A stretch of DNA of 64,000 bases from Flavobacteriales bacterium (GCA_947491305.1 CANLIL010000004.1:1-64000), one strand, 5' to 3'; positions 36,835 through 46,060 are shown, numbered from the stretch's first letter. The notes: a model not told the origin generated them from the sequence alone. Numbers and translations are program-made.

Positions 36835-38935
36835 GATTCGTATTTACTTCAATTAATTTCATTTCAGTAAGGTAGAAATAATTAACGGTTTGATTATTAA
36901 TCAATGCACAAAACTCTGCATCTATTTGTCGAATTTGATCATAATTTGCTGAAACGATTTCTTTGCCATTGGATGAATATATTCCTTTTTTTCCATTGAC
37001 TGTACCAATAAATAAGTTTTTATTTAACGGAATCAATTCAGTAAATGAAAAAGGTATATTTTCTTCACCTTTTAAATTAATAGATAATTGTACAGCTGCT
37101 TTTTCAACTTTCGCGAATCCATTAATAAAACTATCTGCTTTAGTATAAACTGGTTTTAAAATTTCACGGTTATTGATGTCAATGAATGTCCAATTTTTCC
37201 CTTTTGAAATAGCAATGAAATTACTTAACTCGCCCATTTCTGAATAATTAAAAGGAATTTTAACTTTTCCAGATTTATGGATTACACCAAATTTACCTTT
37301 TAAACGAGTTATGGCATATTCACCCGAAAATTTACACTTATTCTTAAAATTTGAAATCAAATCGAATTTTGGAGTAATTGAAACATTACCAATAGAGTCA
37401 AGGTAGCCAATTAAGTTGTTTTGTACAATGATTGCTCTATCATTTGACAATGAACCGATTCCTTGATAAATTGCTTCTGTCAACTGTTTACCATTTGTAG
37501 AAATTAATCCAAATAAATTAGTGGATTCATAAACAAAAATAGAATCATTAAATGGATTTAAGCTCTCGTAAATTGCTGGAATTACCAATTGACCAATTTC
37601 ATTAATTAATCCTTGTTTACCTGCAATTTGAACTTTTGCAAACCCTTTGACAAAATCGAATGCTTCTTCAAATTGATCCGGAATTACAAGGTTGTGACCT
37701 TTCGTGTAATAAGCATACAAACTATCTCTTTTGGCATAGATTAAGCCATTTGATTCACTTCCTAAATCTTTGTAAACAATAGGGAAAAGTTCTTTTCCTG
37801 TTCGATCAATGTAGCCAAATAATCCGTTTTTTTCAACCAACGCTCTTCCCTTTTCAAAATCTGAACCGCTTGAAAAGATAAAAGGAAGCACTATTTTATT
37901 GTTTCGATCGATGTACCCATATTTTCCATCTTTTGAAGCCAAAGCCAAATCTTCTTTGAAAAAATTAAGAGATTCGTAGCTTGCAGGAATAATAACAATT
38001 CCATTCATGTCCATAAAGCCAAATGAATTTGATTGTTGAAAAGGTAATAAGTTAATTTTTGAACGATTGATAGCAGTTTCCAATTCATCAAAATAAGGGT
38101 ATGATGGATACAATTCTTTGAATTCTTGTAAACGACTACTGGAATATGTTACCATAAACAATTGATACAACTTTCTCCATGCAACTGTAACATTTCGATT
38201 ATCCGGAAAAAAACGAACTAAAGAATCATACGCTGAAAGCGATTGGTTTTTTGTGACAAGTGAAAATAATTGGTCCTCTGCCTGAGTGAAATATGGATTA
38301 TTCTGACAATTTTTAAGAAAACTAGCATACCCTTCAACAGTTGCTTCTTGAGTATATTCTTCAAATTCTCTTGCGTTAAATAATTGAATTGCTTGATTTT
38401 GATAAACTCCGTTTTCGTGAGCTCCCAAATACGTTTTGAAAGCTAGTGCGGTATTTGTTTTTAGAGCAACTTGAAAATCAAGTGAATCAATTAGATGATA
38501 GGCATTGGGTATTTCTGTTGACCAAGAATATTTAGTGATAAATGCATAAAAATCTGCTGTCAAAGCACTCTTGTATATAACTTGAAATTGTTTCGAACTG
38601 ATTTCTTGTCGTAAATTCAGTAACGTAGTTTTCGTGAAATGAAATCGTTCGAATTGAAGTAATTTTTTTGAAGGTAAAAACTCAAATTTTTGAACCGAAA
38701 TTTCACAATACTTGAAAGCAGAATCTAAATTGTAAAATGGATTATTATTTCTCACGTAAATAGTTGCCAAGCCAAAACTAGCAGCAGCTTGTTCTTTTTT
38801 CAATGCTTTGTAAAAACAACTTTTTGCTTTGAAATAATCATGAATTTCTAAGGCTTTAAACCCGTTTTCAATCACACTTGCATTGGAATTAAAATGAAGC
38901 AGTGTAACTAAAAATGATAATTGAAAAAAGCGCAT
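36827..38935 (-). CDS. WG-repeat envelope protein
   Basis: The start is ATG 38935 (702 residues), which gives a signal peptide MRFFQLSFLVTLLHFNSNA; the ORF track uses GTG 38947. An N-terminal tetratricopeptide-like helical region (about residues 25-270) is followed by eight or more WG (KWGF-type) repeats with the pattern GLFGYIDRTGKELFPIVY. WG repeats occur in many Bacteroidota cell-surface or periplasmic proteins; their function is unknown. It is the first gene of an operon with the TonB-like and AAC(3)-like genes. Confidence 0.85.
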   Translation of the reverse strand: MRFFQLSFLVTLLHFNSNASVIENGFKALEIHDYFKAKSCFYKALKKEQAAASFGLATIYVRNNNPFYNLDSAFKYCEISVQKFEFLPSKKLLQFERFHFTKTTLLNLRQEISSKQFQVIYKSALTADFYAFITKYSWSTEIPNAYHLIDSLDFQVALKTNTALAFKTYLGAHENGVYQNQAIQLFNAREFEEYTQEATVEGYASFLKNCQNNPYFTQAEDQLFSLVTKNQSLSAYDSLVRFFPDNRNVTVAWRKLYQLFMVTYSSSRLQEFKELYPSYPYFDELETAINRSKINLLPFQQSNSFGFMDMNGIVIIPASYESLNFFKEDLALASKDGKYGYIDRNNKIVLPFIFSSGSDFEKGRALVEKNGLFGYIDRTGKELFPIVYKDLGSESNGLIYAKRDSLYAYYTKGHNLVIPDQFEEAFDFVKGFAKVQIAGKQGLINEIGQLVIPAIYESLNPFNDSIFVYESTNLFGLISTNGKQLTEAIYQGIGSLSNDRAIIVQNNLIGYLDSIGNVSITPKFDLISNFKNKCKFSGEYAITRLKGKFGVIHKSGKVKIPFNYSEMGELSNFIAISKGKNWTFIDINNREILKPVYTKADSFINGFAKVEKAAVQLSINLKGEENIPFSFTELIPLNKNLFIGTVNGKKGIYSSNGKEIVSANYDQIRQIDAEFCALINNQTVNYFYLTEMKLIEVNTNRE

Positions 38936-39001
38936 TAAAATTTTCACGTGTTGTATTTTATTGAATAACGAAAAATGACTATTTATGGTATAAAATTACA
39001 T

Positions 39002-39033
39002 AAAAAAAACCTTCATCCAAAAGGAAGAAGGTT
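39002..39033 (-). terminator. Intrinsic terminator of the L31 gene
   Basis: A 7-bp stem AACCTTC/GAAGGTT has an A run on its plus-strand left side, which supplies the T run for minus-strand transcripts. It lies 25 bases after the L31 stop. Confidence 0.85.
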
Positions 39034-39057
39034 CTTAAATATTTTTGTTGGTTGTCA

Positions 39058-39312
39058 TTATTTCATGTGACGACCATAACGGTTTTTGAATTTATCGATA
39101 CGACCCGCAGTATCCACGAATTGTACAATTCCAGTAAAGAACGGGTGAGATTTATGTGAAATATCTAATTTAACTAATGGATATTCATTACCATCTTCCC
39201 ATTTAATAGTTTCGTGTGAAGTAGCACAAGATGGACATACAAACGAATAATCGTTTGACATATCTTTAAAAACTACCATTCTGTAATCATCTGGGTGTAT
39301 ATCTTTTCTCAT
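39058..39312 (-). CDS. rpmE2: 50S ribosomal protein L31, type B
   Basis: L31 bridges the two ribosomal subunits. This is the long type B form (84 residues), shown by the N-terminus MRKDIHPDDYRMVVFKDMS and the C-terminal HPFFTG...DTAGRIDKFKNRYG. An unusual point is a CPSC pair at about residues 26-29; type B L31 usually lacks cysteines, whereas the zinc-binding form has four. With only two Cys, zinc binding is doubtful unless other residues help. A -7 element lies upstream. Confidence 0.96.
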   Translation of the reverse strand: MRKDIHPDDYRMVVFKDMSNDYSFVCPSCATSHETIKWEDGNEYPLVKLDISHKSHPFFTGIVQFVDTAGRIDKFKNRYGRHMK

Positions 39313-39353
39313 TTTTATTGTAATTAAATGCTGTTATTCCTTATTACGGGATG

Positions 39354-39361
39354 CAAAGTTA
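39354..39361 (-). promoter_or_regulatory. TAnnTTTG -7 element of rpmE2
   Basis: On the minus strand TAACTTTG matches the consensus and ends 41 bases before the L31 ATG. Confidence 0.6.
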
Positions 39362-39421
39362 ATCAAACTTTTTAAAAACAATCAATTTTTTTTAATTAAA
39401 ATAAACTTTGTTTGTTTTCGT

Positions 39422-39429
39422 TACCTTTG
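39422..39429 (+). promoter_or_regulatory. TAnnTTTG -7 element of the beta-helix lipoprotein
   Basis: TACCTTTG is a perfect consensus and ends 22 bases before GTG 39452, consistent with GTG as the start. Confidence 0.6.
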
Positions 39430-39451
39430 TAAAAATATAAAATAATCCAAC

Positions 39452-40840
39452 GTGAGAAAAGTATCGATCTTATTGCTTTCTTTTTTAGGTAGTTTAATTG
39501 CCCTAACTTCAGGTTGTAATAAAGCAACAAATTTCTCGACTGGACAGTTAGACTTTTCTTTAGACACGTTAGTTTTTGATACTGTTTTCACAACAATCGG
39601 ATCAACAACTCAACAATTTAAAATTTACAACAACGAAAGTAAATCAATCAACATTGAAGAAATTGAATTAATGGGTGGTTCTAATTCTCCTTTTAGAATG
39701 AATGTTGATGGAGAAATGGGAACGAAACTATCTTCCATGGTCATAGAATCTGGCGATAGTTTATTTGCCTTTGTTGAAGTTACTTTAAACGTAAACAATC
39801 AAAATTTACCTTTAATTGTTGAAGATTCAATTCGTTTTCGAACAAATGGAAAAGATCAATACATCCATTTAGCTGTGTGGGGACAAGATGCCTATTTTCA
39901 TTACAAAGATTTAAATGAAGGAACGTGGCCAAATGACAAGCCACACGTTGTTTTTGGTTATGCCGCCATTGATTCTGCAAAGACATTAACTATTCAAAAA
40001 AATACTAAAATTTACCTACACAAAAACGCCCTATTGTATGTTTACAAAAGCACTTTAAACATTGAAGGCGAAAAAAATGAAGAAGTCATCTTTCAAGGAG
40101 ATCGATTAGAATCTTTGTACGATGATGTAAGTGGACAATATTATGGGATTTATTTTCAAGAAGCACGCCCCTCATCAATTAACTATGCAATTATTAAAAA
40201 TGGAACTTCTGGCGTTCATCTCTATTCAAAAGATGCTAGTAGCAGTGGCTATACCTTAACGCTGACGAATACCAAAATTACCAATCATGCCAGATATGGC
40301 GTATTTATTTATTCAGGGGCAAAAGTAAAAGCTGAAAATTGCTTGATCAAAGGAAACGGAAATCATGCCTTATTGGTAAAAGAAGGAGGCGATTTTAACT
40401 TGAATTTTTGCACCTTGTTGGGTTATGGATCCAGTAATACCAACCCAACAGTTGGAATCAGTAATTATTACAGTAATCCATCAACAAATGTTACAACGAT
40501 TGGTTCCATCAATGAAGGTTCCATAAGAAATAGCATCATCACCGGGAATCAATTGACAGAATTGGTTTTTGACACCCTATCAAATCCTGGTGTAAATCTG
40601 AATTTCTCCTTCAGAAATTGTTTAATTAAATTAGAAGAACCTATTATAAATTCATTTTTCACGAACATTTTATGGAATGCCATTCCCTATTTTACGGCAA
40701 TCAATGATAATGACTTTACTTTTTTACCACAATCCGTTTTAAATGGAGGTGCAGATGCTAATTTCTGGATTCCGTTTGATTTAAATGGGGCGACAAGAGA
40801 CGCTAGTAATCCTGATATTGGCGCTTACGAAGTGAATTGA
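39452..40840 (+). CDS. Lipoprotein with right-handed parallel beta-helix
   Basis: A GTG-started lipoprotein with lipobox TSGC (Cys near residue 22). The N-terminal ~130 residues form a beta-sandwich-like region with DTVFTTIGSTTQQFKIYN, resembling the abnormal-spindle-like/DUF1573 class of Ig folds. About residues 170-400 form a parallel beta-helix, shown by repeated short strands such as ITNHARYGVFIYSGAKVKAE followed by IKGNGNHALLV. The C-terminus ends DIGAYEVN, a common close to such proteins. Related proteins bind or cleave polysaccharides, but no catalytic residues are clear. The stop is 8 bases from the convergent TolC gene. Confidence 0.75.
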   Translation: MRKVSILLLSFLGSLIALTSGCNKATNFSTGQLDFSLDTLVFDTVFTTIGSTTQQFKIYNNESKSINIEEIELMGGSNSPFRMNVDGEMGTKLSSMVIESGDSLFAFVEVTLNVNNQNLPLIVEDSIRFRTNGKDQYIHLAVWGQDAYFHYKDLNEGTWPNDKPHVVFGYAAIDSAKTLTIQKNTKIYLHKNALLYVYKSTLNIEGEKNEEVIFQGDRLESLYDDVSGQYYGIYFQEARPSSINYAIIKNGTSGVHLYSKDASSSGYTLTLTNTKITNHARYGVFIYSGAKVKAENCLIKGNGNHALLVKEGGDFNLNFCTLLGYGSSNTNPTVGISNYYSNPSTNVTTIGSINEGSIRNSIITGNQLTELVFDTLSNPGVNLNFSFRNCLIKLEEPIINSFFTNILWNAIPYFTAINDNDFTFLPQSVLNGGADANFWIPFDLNGATRDASNPDIGAYEVN

Positions 40841-40848
40841 TTGGTTTT

Positions 40849-42237
40849 TTAATAAAATCCTGCAATAGCGAAGGTATAGGCTAATTTTGATTGTTGTACT
40901 TTTACAATACATTCAATAAATTTTAAGCGTGCTTGAATGTAAGCTAATTCGCGCGCATTGATTAAAAACAAAGAACTTTCTCCCGAAACGAACAATTGTT
41001 TTTCAGCTTCTAAAAGTAATTTTGAATCATTTAATGTGCGCGTAATAATTTCTAATTGATTGATACTATTGCTATAATCATTCACCGCTTTTTTTATCTT
41101 AAAAGTAAGATATGCTTTGTTAGAAGAATAATTCAATTGTTCGTCCTGTAATTTTAATTGCGCCAATCCTAAATCTCCACGTTCTTTTCGTAATAACAAT
41201 GGCATTTCAAATGTCAAACCCCATTTGTAATTATTTATTGAAAGACCATTATATGGATTGGAATTGATTGGCTCATTCAATAAGTTATAATTAATGTTTA
41301 ACGTGGGTTTTAACTGCTCTTTCTTTAAACGATTATCGATTGCCAAACTTTTAATTTTAAAATCATTTAATTGCAAATACGGGTGATTTTGAACAAGTGT
41401 ATCAATTTGATAATCCGATAATAAGAGTGCTTTTTCTTGATCAATAGTGCTTAATTCAAGTGGTGAAGTTAGACTGTCTAGTTCTAATGGAATTTGATTT
41501 TCAGCCCAAAGATAGGTTGCTAAATTAAACGACGTTGAATAATAATCTGTTTCATAATTACGCAACAAGGTTTCACGGTTTTGAACTTGAATCTTTGCTT
41601 CTACACTGTCAATTGGTGGACGATCGCCTAAAACCGCCAACTGTTTTACACCTTCAAATCGATCTGATGCAAGCAAATACGATTCTTTCATGATTTCTTT
41701 TGAAAAATAAGCCAACGTCCAATTCCAATAGGCGTACCCAGCTTCATAAACTAATTCATTCAATTGCAAACGTTGCTCACACAAACTACTGTTTTGATAA
41801 ATTTTGGCTTTGAACAATTCTGCTCTACGTTGATCGATGAATAAACCTTGACCTAAATTCATGGACAAACCTGCATAAACTAGGCCGTTTTGTGGTGTAT
41901 TATGTTCTTGGCTTAAATATACACCATCGTTCATTTCTAGTCCAGTTTTCAACTCAACACCAAACCAAGTAGGTACTTTCAATCCTGCATTTAAATAACT
42001 ATAATACTGAGATGAATTGTAATATTTTTGATCTATTTCATTTGATAACTTTGGATCAAACCCTCCTCTTGCCTTTAAAAGCGTAAAATCTCCAAAGCGC
42101 GGTCTAAGATTAGCTCTTTTAGCCAATGGATGGTTTTTTATTACAATTGAAAAAAATGATTCAGCTGTGAACGTACGTTGTGAAAGAAGAGATTTTCCCC
42201 AAATTAAACTAAACGAAATTAGAACAATGTACTTCAT
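40849..42237 (-). CDS. TolC-family outer-membrane channel
   Basis: A signal peptide (about residues 1-19) and long heptad-rich helices with short strands identify an outer-membrane efflux protein of the TolC family, which forms trimeric channels. The length of 462 residues is typical. The start overlaps the stop of the HlyD-family gene by 4 bases (ATGA-type), so translation is coupled. It supplies the outer-membrane component of the tetR-ABC-HlyD-TolC operon. Confidence 0.88.
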   Translation of the reverse strand: MKYIVLISFSLIWGKSLLSQRTFTAESFFSIVIKNHPLAKRANLRPRFGDFTLLKARGGFDPKLSNEIDQKYYNSSQYYSYLNAGLKVPTWFGVELKTGLEMNDGVYLSQEHNTPQNGLVYAGLSMNLGQGLFIDQRRAELFKAKIYQNSSLCEQRLQLNELVYEAGYAYWNWTLAYFSKEIMKESYLLASDRFEGVKQLAVLGDRPPIDSVEAKIQVQNRETLLRNYETDYYSTSFNLATYLWAENQIPLELDSLTSPLELSTIDQEKALLLSDYQIDTLVQNHPYLQLNDFKIKSLAIDNRLKKEQLKPTLNINYNLLNEPINSNPYNGLSINNYKWGLTFEMPLLLRKERGDLGLAQLKLQDEQLNYSSNKAYLTFKIKKAVNDYSNSINQLEIITRTLNDSKLLLEAEKQLFVSGESSLFLINARELAYIQARLKFIECIVKVQQSKLAYTFAIAGFY

Positions 42238-43574
42238 TTTTTACTCGATTTATTTGTTTTTGTTTGTTTGTAGAATTGTGGCGGAAAACCATTGATTAAA
42301 CGCCATAATTCATAACCTATTGGAACGTTATTCAATAAAATAATTGAATTTGTCCCACCACCAACGCGCAATGCTTTTGGCCATGGTTTTAATTTTTTAT
42401 TTGGCGCAATAAGCACTCTAAATCGACCTTCTTCATCCGCAAAATTATCGACAGCAAAAACTTCGCCATCAAACGTACCGTAACTCGCATTTGGCCACCC
42501 AGAAAAAACAATTGCAGGCCATCCATCAAATTGTAAACGCGCTTTATCGCCTTTTTTTACAAGTGGTAAATCAACTGGTTTAATGTGAATTTCTACTACT
42601 AAATCATAGACTGATGGCATAATAGTTGCAATTGCTTCCCCTTGTTTTATGGTTTCGCCTATTCCGCTTGATAAAACTTTCGTAACAACACCATCCTGAG
42701 GTGCTAAAACATAATACATTCCGTTTCTTATAGAATAACTTGCAACTTTACCTTGTAATTTGGTTACATCAACTTCTGCTTCATACATGCTAGAAAGCGC
42801 TGTAAATTTATCTGATTCAGCTTTTGAAACTTCATCACGAAATTTAGAAACAACGGAACTATACTCTACCCTAGCATCTAAAATATCATTTCTACTTTGT
42901 AATAATTTCTGCTGAGTTCCTACAACATTTGCTTGGGTTCTTTGAAGCGTTAACTTTCTTGTTTCCAACTCTGTTTGCGATTTAAACCCATCTTTGTACA
43001 ATTTTTCAAAACGACTAAATTGTTCGTTTGCAATTTTTAAATTTAGTTGAGCTGTATAATATTCAATACTATCAGTTTTAAATTTCAGCTGTGTTTGGTT
43101 CAACTTCAATTTTGTTTGTTGTAATTTCAAGCGACTTTGGTCCAACAATGCATCTACTCGTGTATCCAAACTTCTAATTTTGTCCGTGTAAGACATTACT
43201 GACATTTCTTTGCTTTTCAGCTGTTGCTCGGTTCGATCAATTAAATTTGGATCAAAATAATCGTCTTTAATTTCTGAAATAAATAAGATTGTATCGCCTT
43301 TTTTAACTGCATCACCGTCTTTCACAAACCATTTTTCAACTTTTCCTGAAATAACCGTATTGATTGTTTGTGGTTTTTGTTCTGGTCGCAATGTTGAGAG
43401 CTTTCCATTTGACGGAATGTTTTGTGTCCATGGCAACAACATAATCACAACCAACAAAACCAACAAAACATAAATTGTACGTTTTAATTTTTTAGTTGTT
43501 TTTTTTGATTCAACTTGTTGCAAAGATGATTGCTCTTCAAGTTGAATTTTATTTTCTGGAGATAAATTTAACAT
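42234..43574 (-). CDS. HlyD-family periplasmic adaptor
   Basis: This membrane-fusion protein links an inner-membrane transporter to a TolC channel. It has one N-terminal membrane segment (about residues 33-48), a split lipoyl domain (the N-half around GKVEKWFVKDGDAVKKGD, the C-half around YVLAPQDGVVTKVLSSGIGETIKQGE), a long coiled-coil hairpin (about 105-260) and a C-terminal beta-barrel region. The length of 446 residues is typical for type-I-secretion or lactococcin-export adaptors. It starts 5 bases after the ABC gene stop. Confidence 0.9.
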   Translation of the reverse strand: MLNLSPENKIQLEEQSSLQQVESKKTTKKLKRTIYVLLVLLVVIMLLPWTQNIPSNGKLSTLRPEQKPQTINTVISGKVEKWFVKDGDAVKKGDTILFISEIKDDYFDPNLIDRTEQQLKSKEMSVMSYTDKIRSLDTRVDALLDQSRLKLQQTKLKLNQTQLKFKTDSIEYYTAQLNLKIANEQFSRFEKLYKDGFKSQTELETRKLTLQRTQANVVGTQQKLLQSRNDILDARVEYSSVVSKFRDEVSKAESDKFTALSSMYEAEVDVTKLQGKVASYSIRNGMYYVLAPQDGVVTKVLSSGIGETIKQGEAIATIMPSVYDLVVEIHIKPVDLPLVKKGDKARLQFDGWPAIVFSGWPNASYGTFDGEVFAVDNFADEEGRFRVLIAPNKKLKPWPKALRVGGGTNSIILLNNVPIGYELWRLINGFPPQFYKQTKTNKSSKK

Positions 43575-43579
43575 GTTTA

Positions 43580-45271
43580 TTAAAGTTTAGAAAATGCTTC
43601 GTAATTACCACTAAAAACAAGTTTACCTTGCTCAAATTTAACTATTCTATCAACCATTTTAAGAATATCTAGATCATTACTAGCGATTAAAACAGTAGTA
43701 TTGTTAAGTTGTTCAATATGTGATAATAAGGGTTGTTTTTGACCTATCGTCATTCCAACTGTTGGCTCGTCTAATAACAAAAGTCGCGGTTTTTTAATTA
43801 TTGCTCTCGCATACAACAACTTAATTATAGCATCTTTTGGTATAAAATGGATTTCATTGTTTAATTTTGTCGTGTATTTTTCTATACATTGATCTACAAA
43901 ATTGGTCATACCTAACCCTTCCATAAGTGCTGAAATTTCAGATAATTCGATAGATTGATTTCCAAAACGAATATTATCTTCGATTGAAACATCAATTAAT
44001 TGATCACTTACTAATACAGTTCCAATTTGACTTCTTAATTCTTGTATGTTTAAATTCTCAAGCGGAATGTTATCCATTGCTATTGTTCCAGATTGCTTGT
44101 TGCAAATACCTGTTAATAAATAAAATAAAGAATTTACAGTAAGACTAGTATCAGAAACTATACAAACCTGTTCATTTGGTTCTATTGAGAAAGAAACTGA
44201 ATTCAAACTATTCTTAGTAAATATCGGAGAATGGAAACTTAGCTCATTTAGCACGATTGAAATTCCATTTTCAGTAGCTTTTTCTATAATTGCACCATGA
44301 TAAGATTCAAGTGGAATGTCTGTCGCTTGGCCAATTTTTTCTGTGGAAGTAAAAACATCATAAATAATATCTAAACTAATAATTAATTTTTCTACAGAAG
44401 ATAAAACCAATAAAATGATGATTTCTGAAGCAACAAATTGACCAATATTTAATTGTTGATTAATCACTAACAACCCACCTACAATTAGTAACGCTAATGC
44501 GATTGTAATTTTAAATAGGATCAAAAAAGTATATTGTTTAACTAAAACCTTAAAGTGATTGTCGCGCGCGCCCAAATAATTATGCAAATATCCATTCGCA
44601 TTATCAACATTGTAGTTATTTTGGGCCGACATTTTAAAACTAATTTTTGCATTAAAGACATTCGATATCCAGCTTGCAATTTTATACTTATGGGACGATT
44701 CTTTTAAACTCGATTCATATCCTTCTTTAAATGTTAATCGAACAATTAAATACAACATAAGTAATAATAGAATTCCCAAAAAGATAAAGAAACTGTGGTA
44801 AAACGATAATAAAACGAGTCCAAACACTATTTGAAGCGAGGCAGCTGTAAAATCAATCAATAATTTTGAAAGACCTTTTTGCAAGGTTACCGTATCAAAA
44901 AATCGATTTGTTAAATCACCTGCATTTAACTTTAAAGTTTCAAGTAACTTCATTTGAGGGATTCTAGCAACAAATTCAAACGTTGAACGAGTAAAAATTC
45001 GTTGTTGTAAATTTTCTGTAATCCTTAATTGATAAATCGTTAAAATACCGGAAAAACCAATTGCTAAAGAAACTAGTAAAACTAACACCATCCATGACGC
45101 GCTAATTTGACCTAATTGAATAAAACTAATAATCATTTGAATGCCTAACGGTAAGCCTAATGATAAAATCCCACTGAGAATTGCAAACAAATAAATATTT
45201 TTGATTTCAGTAGAATCAGGTTGTAATAAACTAAAAAACCGCTTAAAAATTGAAACATTAGATGGTGTCAT
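43580..45271 (-). CDS. ABC exporter (membrane plus degenerate nucleotide-binding domain)
   Basis: The N-terminal half (about residues 1-310) is an ABC-exporter membrane domain with six segments and includes ITENLQQRIFTRSTFEF. The C-terminal half has the order of an ABC ATPase, but its key motifs are lost. The Walker A position reads VSDTSLTVNSLF with no GxxGxGKS/T; the Q-loop Gln is not evident; the LSGGQ signature is replaced by IPKDAIIKL; and the H-loop His is replaced in IASNDLD. Walker B LLLLDEPT is intact. A C39 peptidase domain is absent. The reading frame is intact, so this looks like a constrained pseudo-ATPase rather than decay. It overlaps tetR by 14 bases. Confidence 0.85.
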   Translation of the reverse strand: MTPSNVSIFKRFFSLLQPDSTEIKNIYLFAILSGILSLGLPLGIQMIISFIQLGQISASWMVLVLLVSLAIGFSGILTIYQLRITENLQQRIFTRSTFEFVARIPQMKLLETLKLNAGDLTNRFFDTVTLQKGLSKLLIDFTAASLQIVFGLVLLSFYHSFFIFLGILLLLMLYLIVRLTFKEGYESSLKESSHKYKIASWISNVFNAKISFKMSAQNNYNVDNANGYLHNYLGARDNHFKVLVKQYTFLILFKITIALALLIVGGLLVINQQLNIGQFVASEIIILLVLSSVEKLIISLDIIYDVFTSTEKIGQATDIPLESYHGAIIEKATENGISIVLNELSFHSPIFTKNSLNSVSFSIEPNEQVCIVSDTSLTVNSLFYLLTGICNKQSGTIAMDNIPLENLNIQELRSQIGTVLVSDQLIDVSIEDNIRFGNQSIELSEISALMEGLGMTNFVDQCIEKYTTKLNNEIHFIPKDAIIKLLYARAIIKKPRLLLLDEPTVGMTIGQKQPLLSHIEQLNNTTVLIASNDLDILKMVDRIVKFEQGKLVFSGNYEAFSKL

Positions 45272-45944
45272 GTTGAATCGTATTAAAGATTAATTCTTGA
45301 TAAAATAACTCTACAAAGTCTTTTTCGACTTCTGAATTAGTTAGTTTAGGTAAATGCTCTGCAAAAAAATGTTGTTGGTTACTACCTTCAATCATAGATG
45401 TAACAAGCATGTTTGGAAATTTATAAGATGGCGCCACTTCATTAATCATATTCGCAACGTTTTTTACAACATTTTTGTAAAGCGTAAAAACACCATCCTT
45501 ATTTTCGTTATCAACTTCTTTCGTTTGAATAACTTTTGATGCTTCATTAATGACAATTTTTTTTAATAAAAGTTCATTCATTAATAAATTTTCTTTTTCT
45601 GGATTCGGAATAGCAGTTAAAAGATGAATGGCTTTTTTAAGTTTTAATCTAGGATCTGAAATATTCGATGTCTCAAATAATAAACGCGTTGCTATACAAC
45701 TCCAATACCAATTTATCAAATAAAGCAACAACTTGTGTTTACTTTCAAAATATCGATAAATGCTTGCCTCAGTGGTTTCTATTAACAATGCTAATTTTTT
45801 AAATGTAAATTTTTCAAATCCAATTTCATTAATAAAGTTAATACTTTTATTTAATATTTTTTGACCAATCACAGATGTTAATGGATCTTTTAAATAAAGT
45901 TTCTCATTAATTGGAATTTTAAGTTGATGAAATATCGCATCCAT
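45258..45944 (-). CDS. TetR/AcrR-family transcriptional regulator
   Basis: An N-terminal helix-turn-helix of the TetR type (about residues 28-75) is present, with GFEKFTFKKLALLIETTEASIYRYFESKHKLL as its core, followed by an all-helical ligand domain. The length of 228 residues is typical. It is the first gene of the operon tetR-ABC-HlyD-TolC. A near-ideal palindrome overlaps its promoter (45965-45985), so it probably represses its own operon until a ligand, perhaps a substrate of the exporter, is bound. The ligand is unknown. Confidence 0.9.
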   Translation of the reverse strand: MDAIFHQLKIPINEKLYLKDPLTSVIGQKILNKSINFINEIGFEKFTFKKLALLIETTEASIYRYFESKHKLLLYLINWYWSCIATRLLFETSNISDPRLKLKKAIHLLTAIPNPEKENLLMNELLLKKIVINEASKVIQTKEVDNENKDGVFTLYKNVVKNVANMINEVAPSYKFPNMLVTSMIEGSNQQHFFAEHLPKLTNSEVEKDFVELFYQELIFNTIQHDTI

Positions 45945-45960
45945 AAAATAGTATTTTCTG

Positions 45961-45968
45961 CAAATATA
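45961..45968 (-). promoter_or_regulatory. TAnnTTTG -7 element of the export operon
   Basis: On the minus strand TATATTTG is a perfect consensus and ends 16 bases before the tetR ATG. Its first bases are inside the palindrome. Confidence 0.65.
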
Positions 45969-45985
45969 ATAGTAATACTATTATA
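45965..45985. promoter_or_regulatory. Probable TetR operator (21-bp palindrome)
   Basis: Arms TATAATAGTA and TACTATTATA form a perfect 10-1-10 palindrome around a single A. It overlaps the -7 element and extends upstream into the spacer, the usual position for a TetR autorepressor site. A further AATAGTATT half-site lies closer to the start, at 45949-45957. Confidence 0.7.
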
Positions 45986-46009
45986 AATAATATTTTTACT
46001 TTTTTTAAC

Positions 46010-46039
46010 AAAAAAAAAGCTTCGAATTCACGAAGCTTT
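46010..46039 (-). terminator. Intrinsic terminator of mdh
   Basis: A 9-bp stem AAAGCTTCG/CGAAGCTTT with an A run on its plus-strand left side gives a hairpin plus T run for minus-strand transcripts, directly after mdh. Confidence 0.88.
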
Positions 46040-46060
46040 CTCAAAAAATTAAACGATGTG

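Noticed and set aside
43580-45271. The ABC gene as a simple pseudogene
   Set aside because: There is no stop or frameshift, Walker B is intact, and the operon and operator are well preserved.
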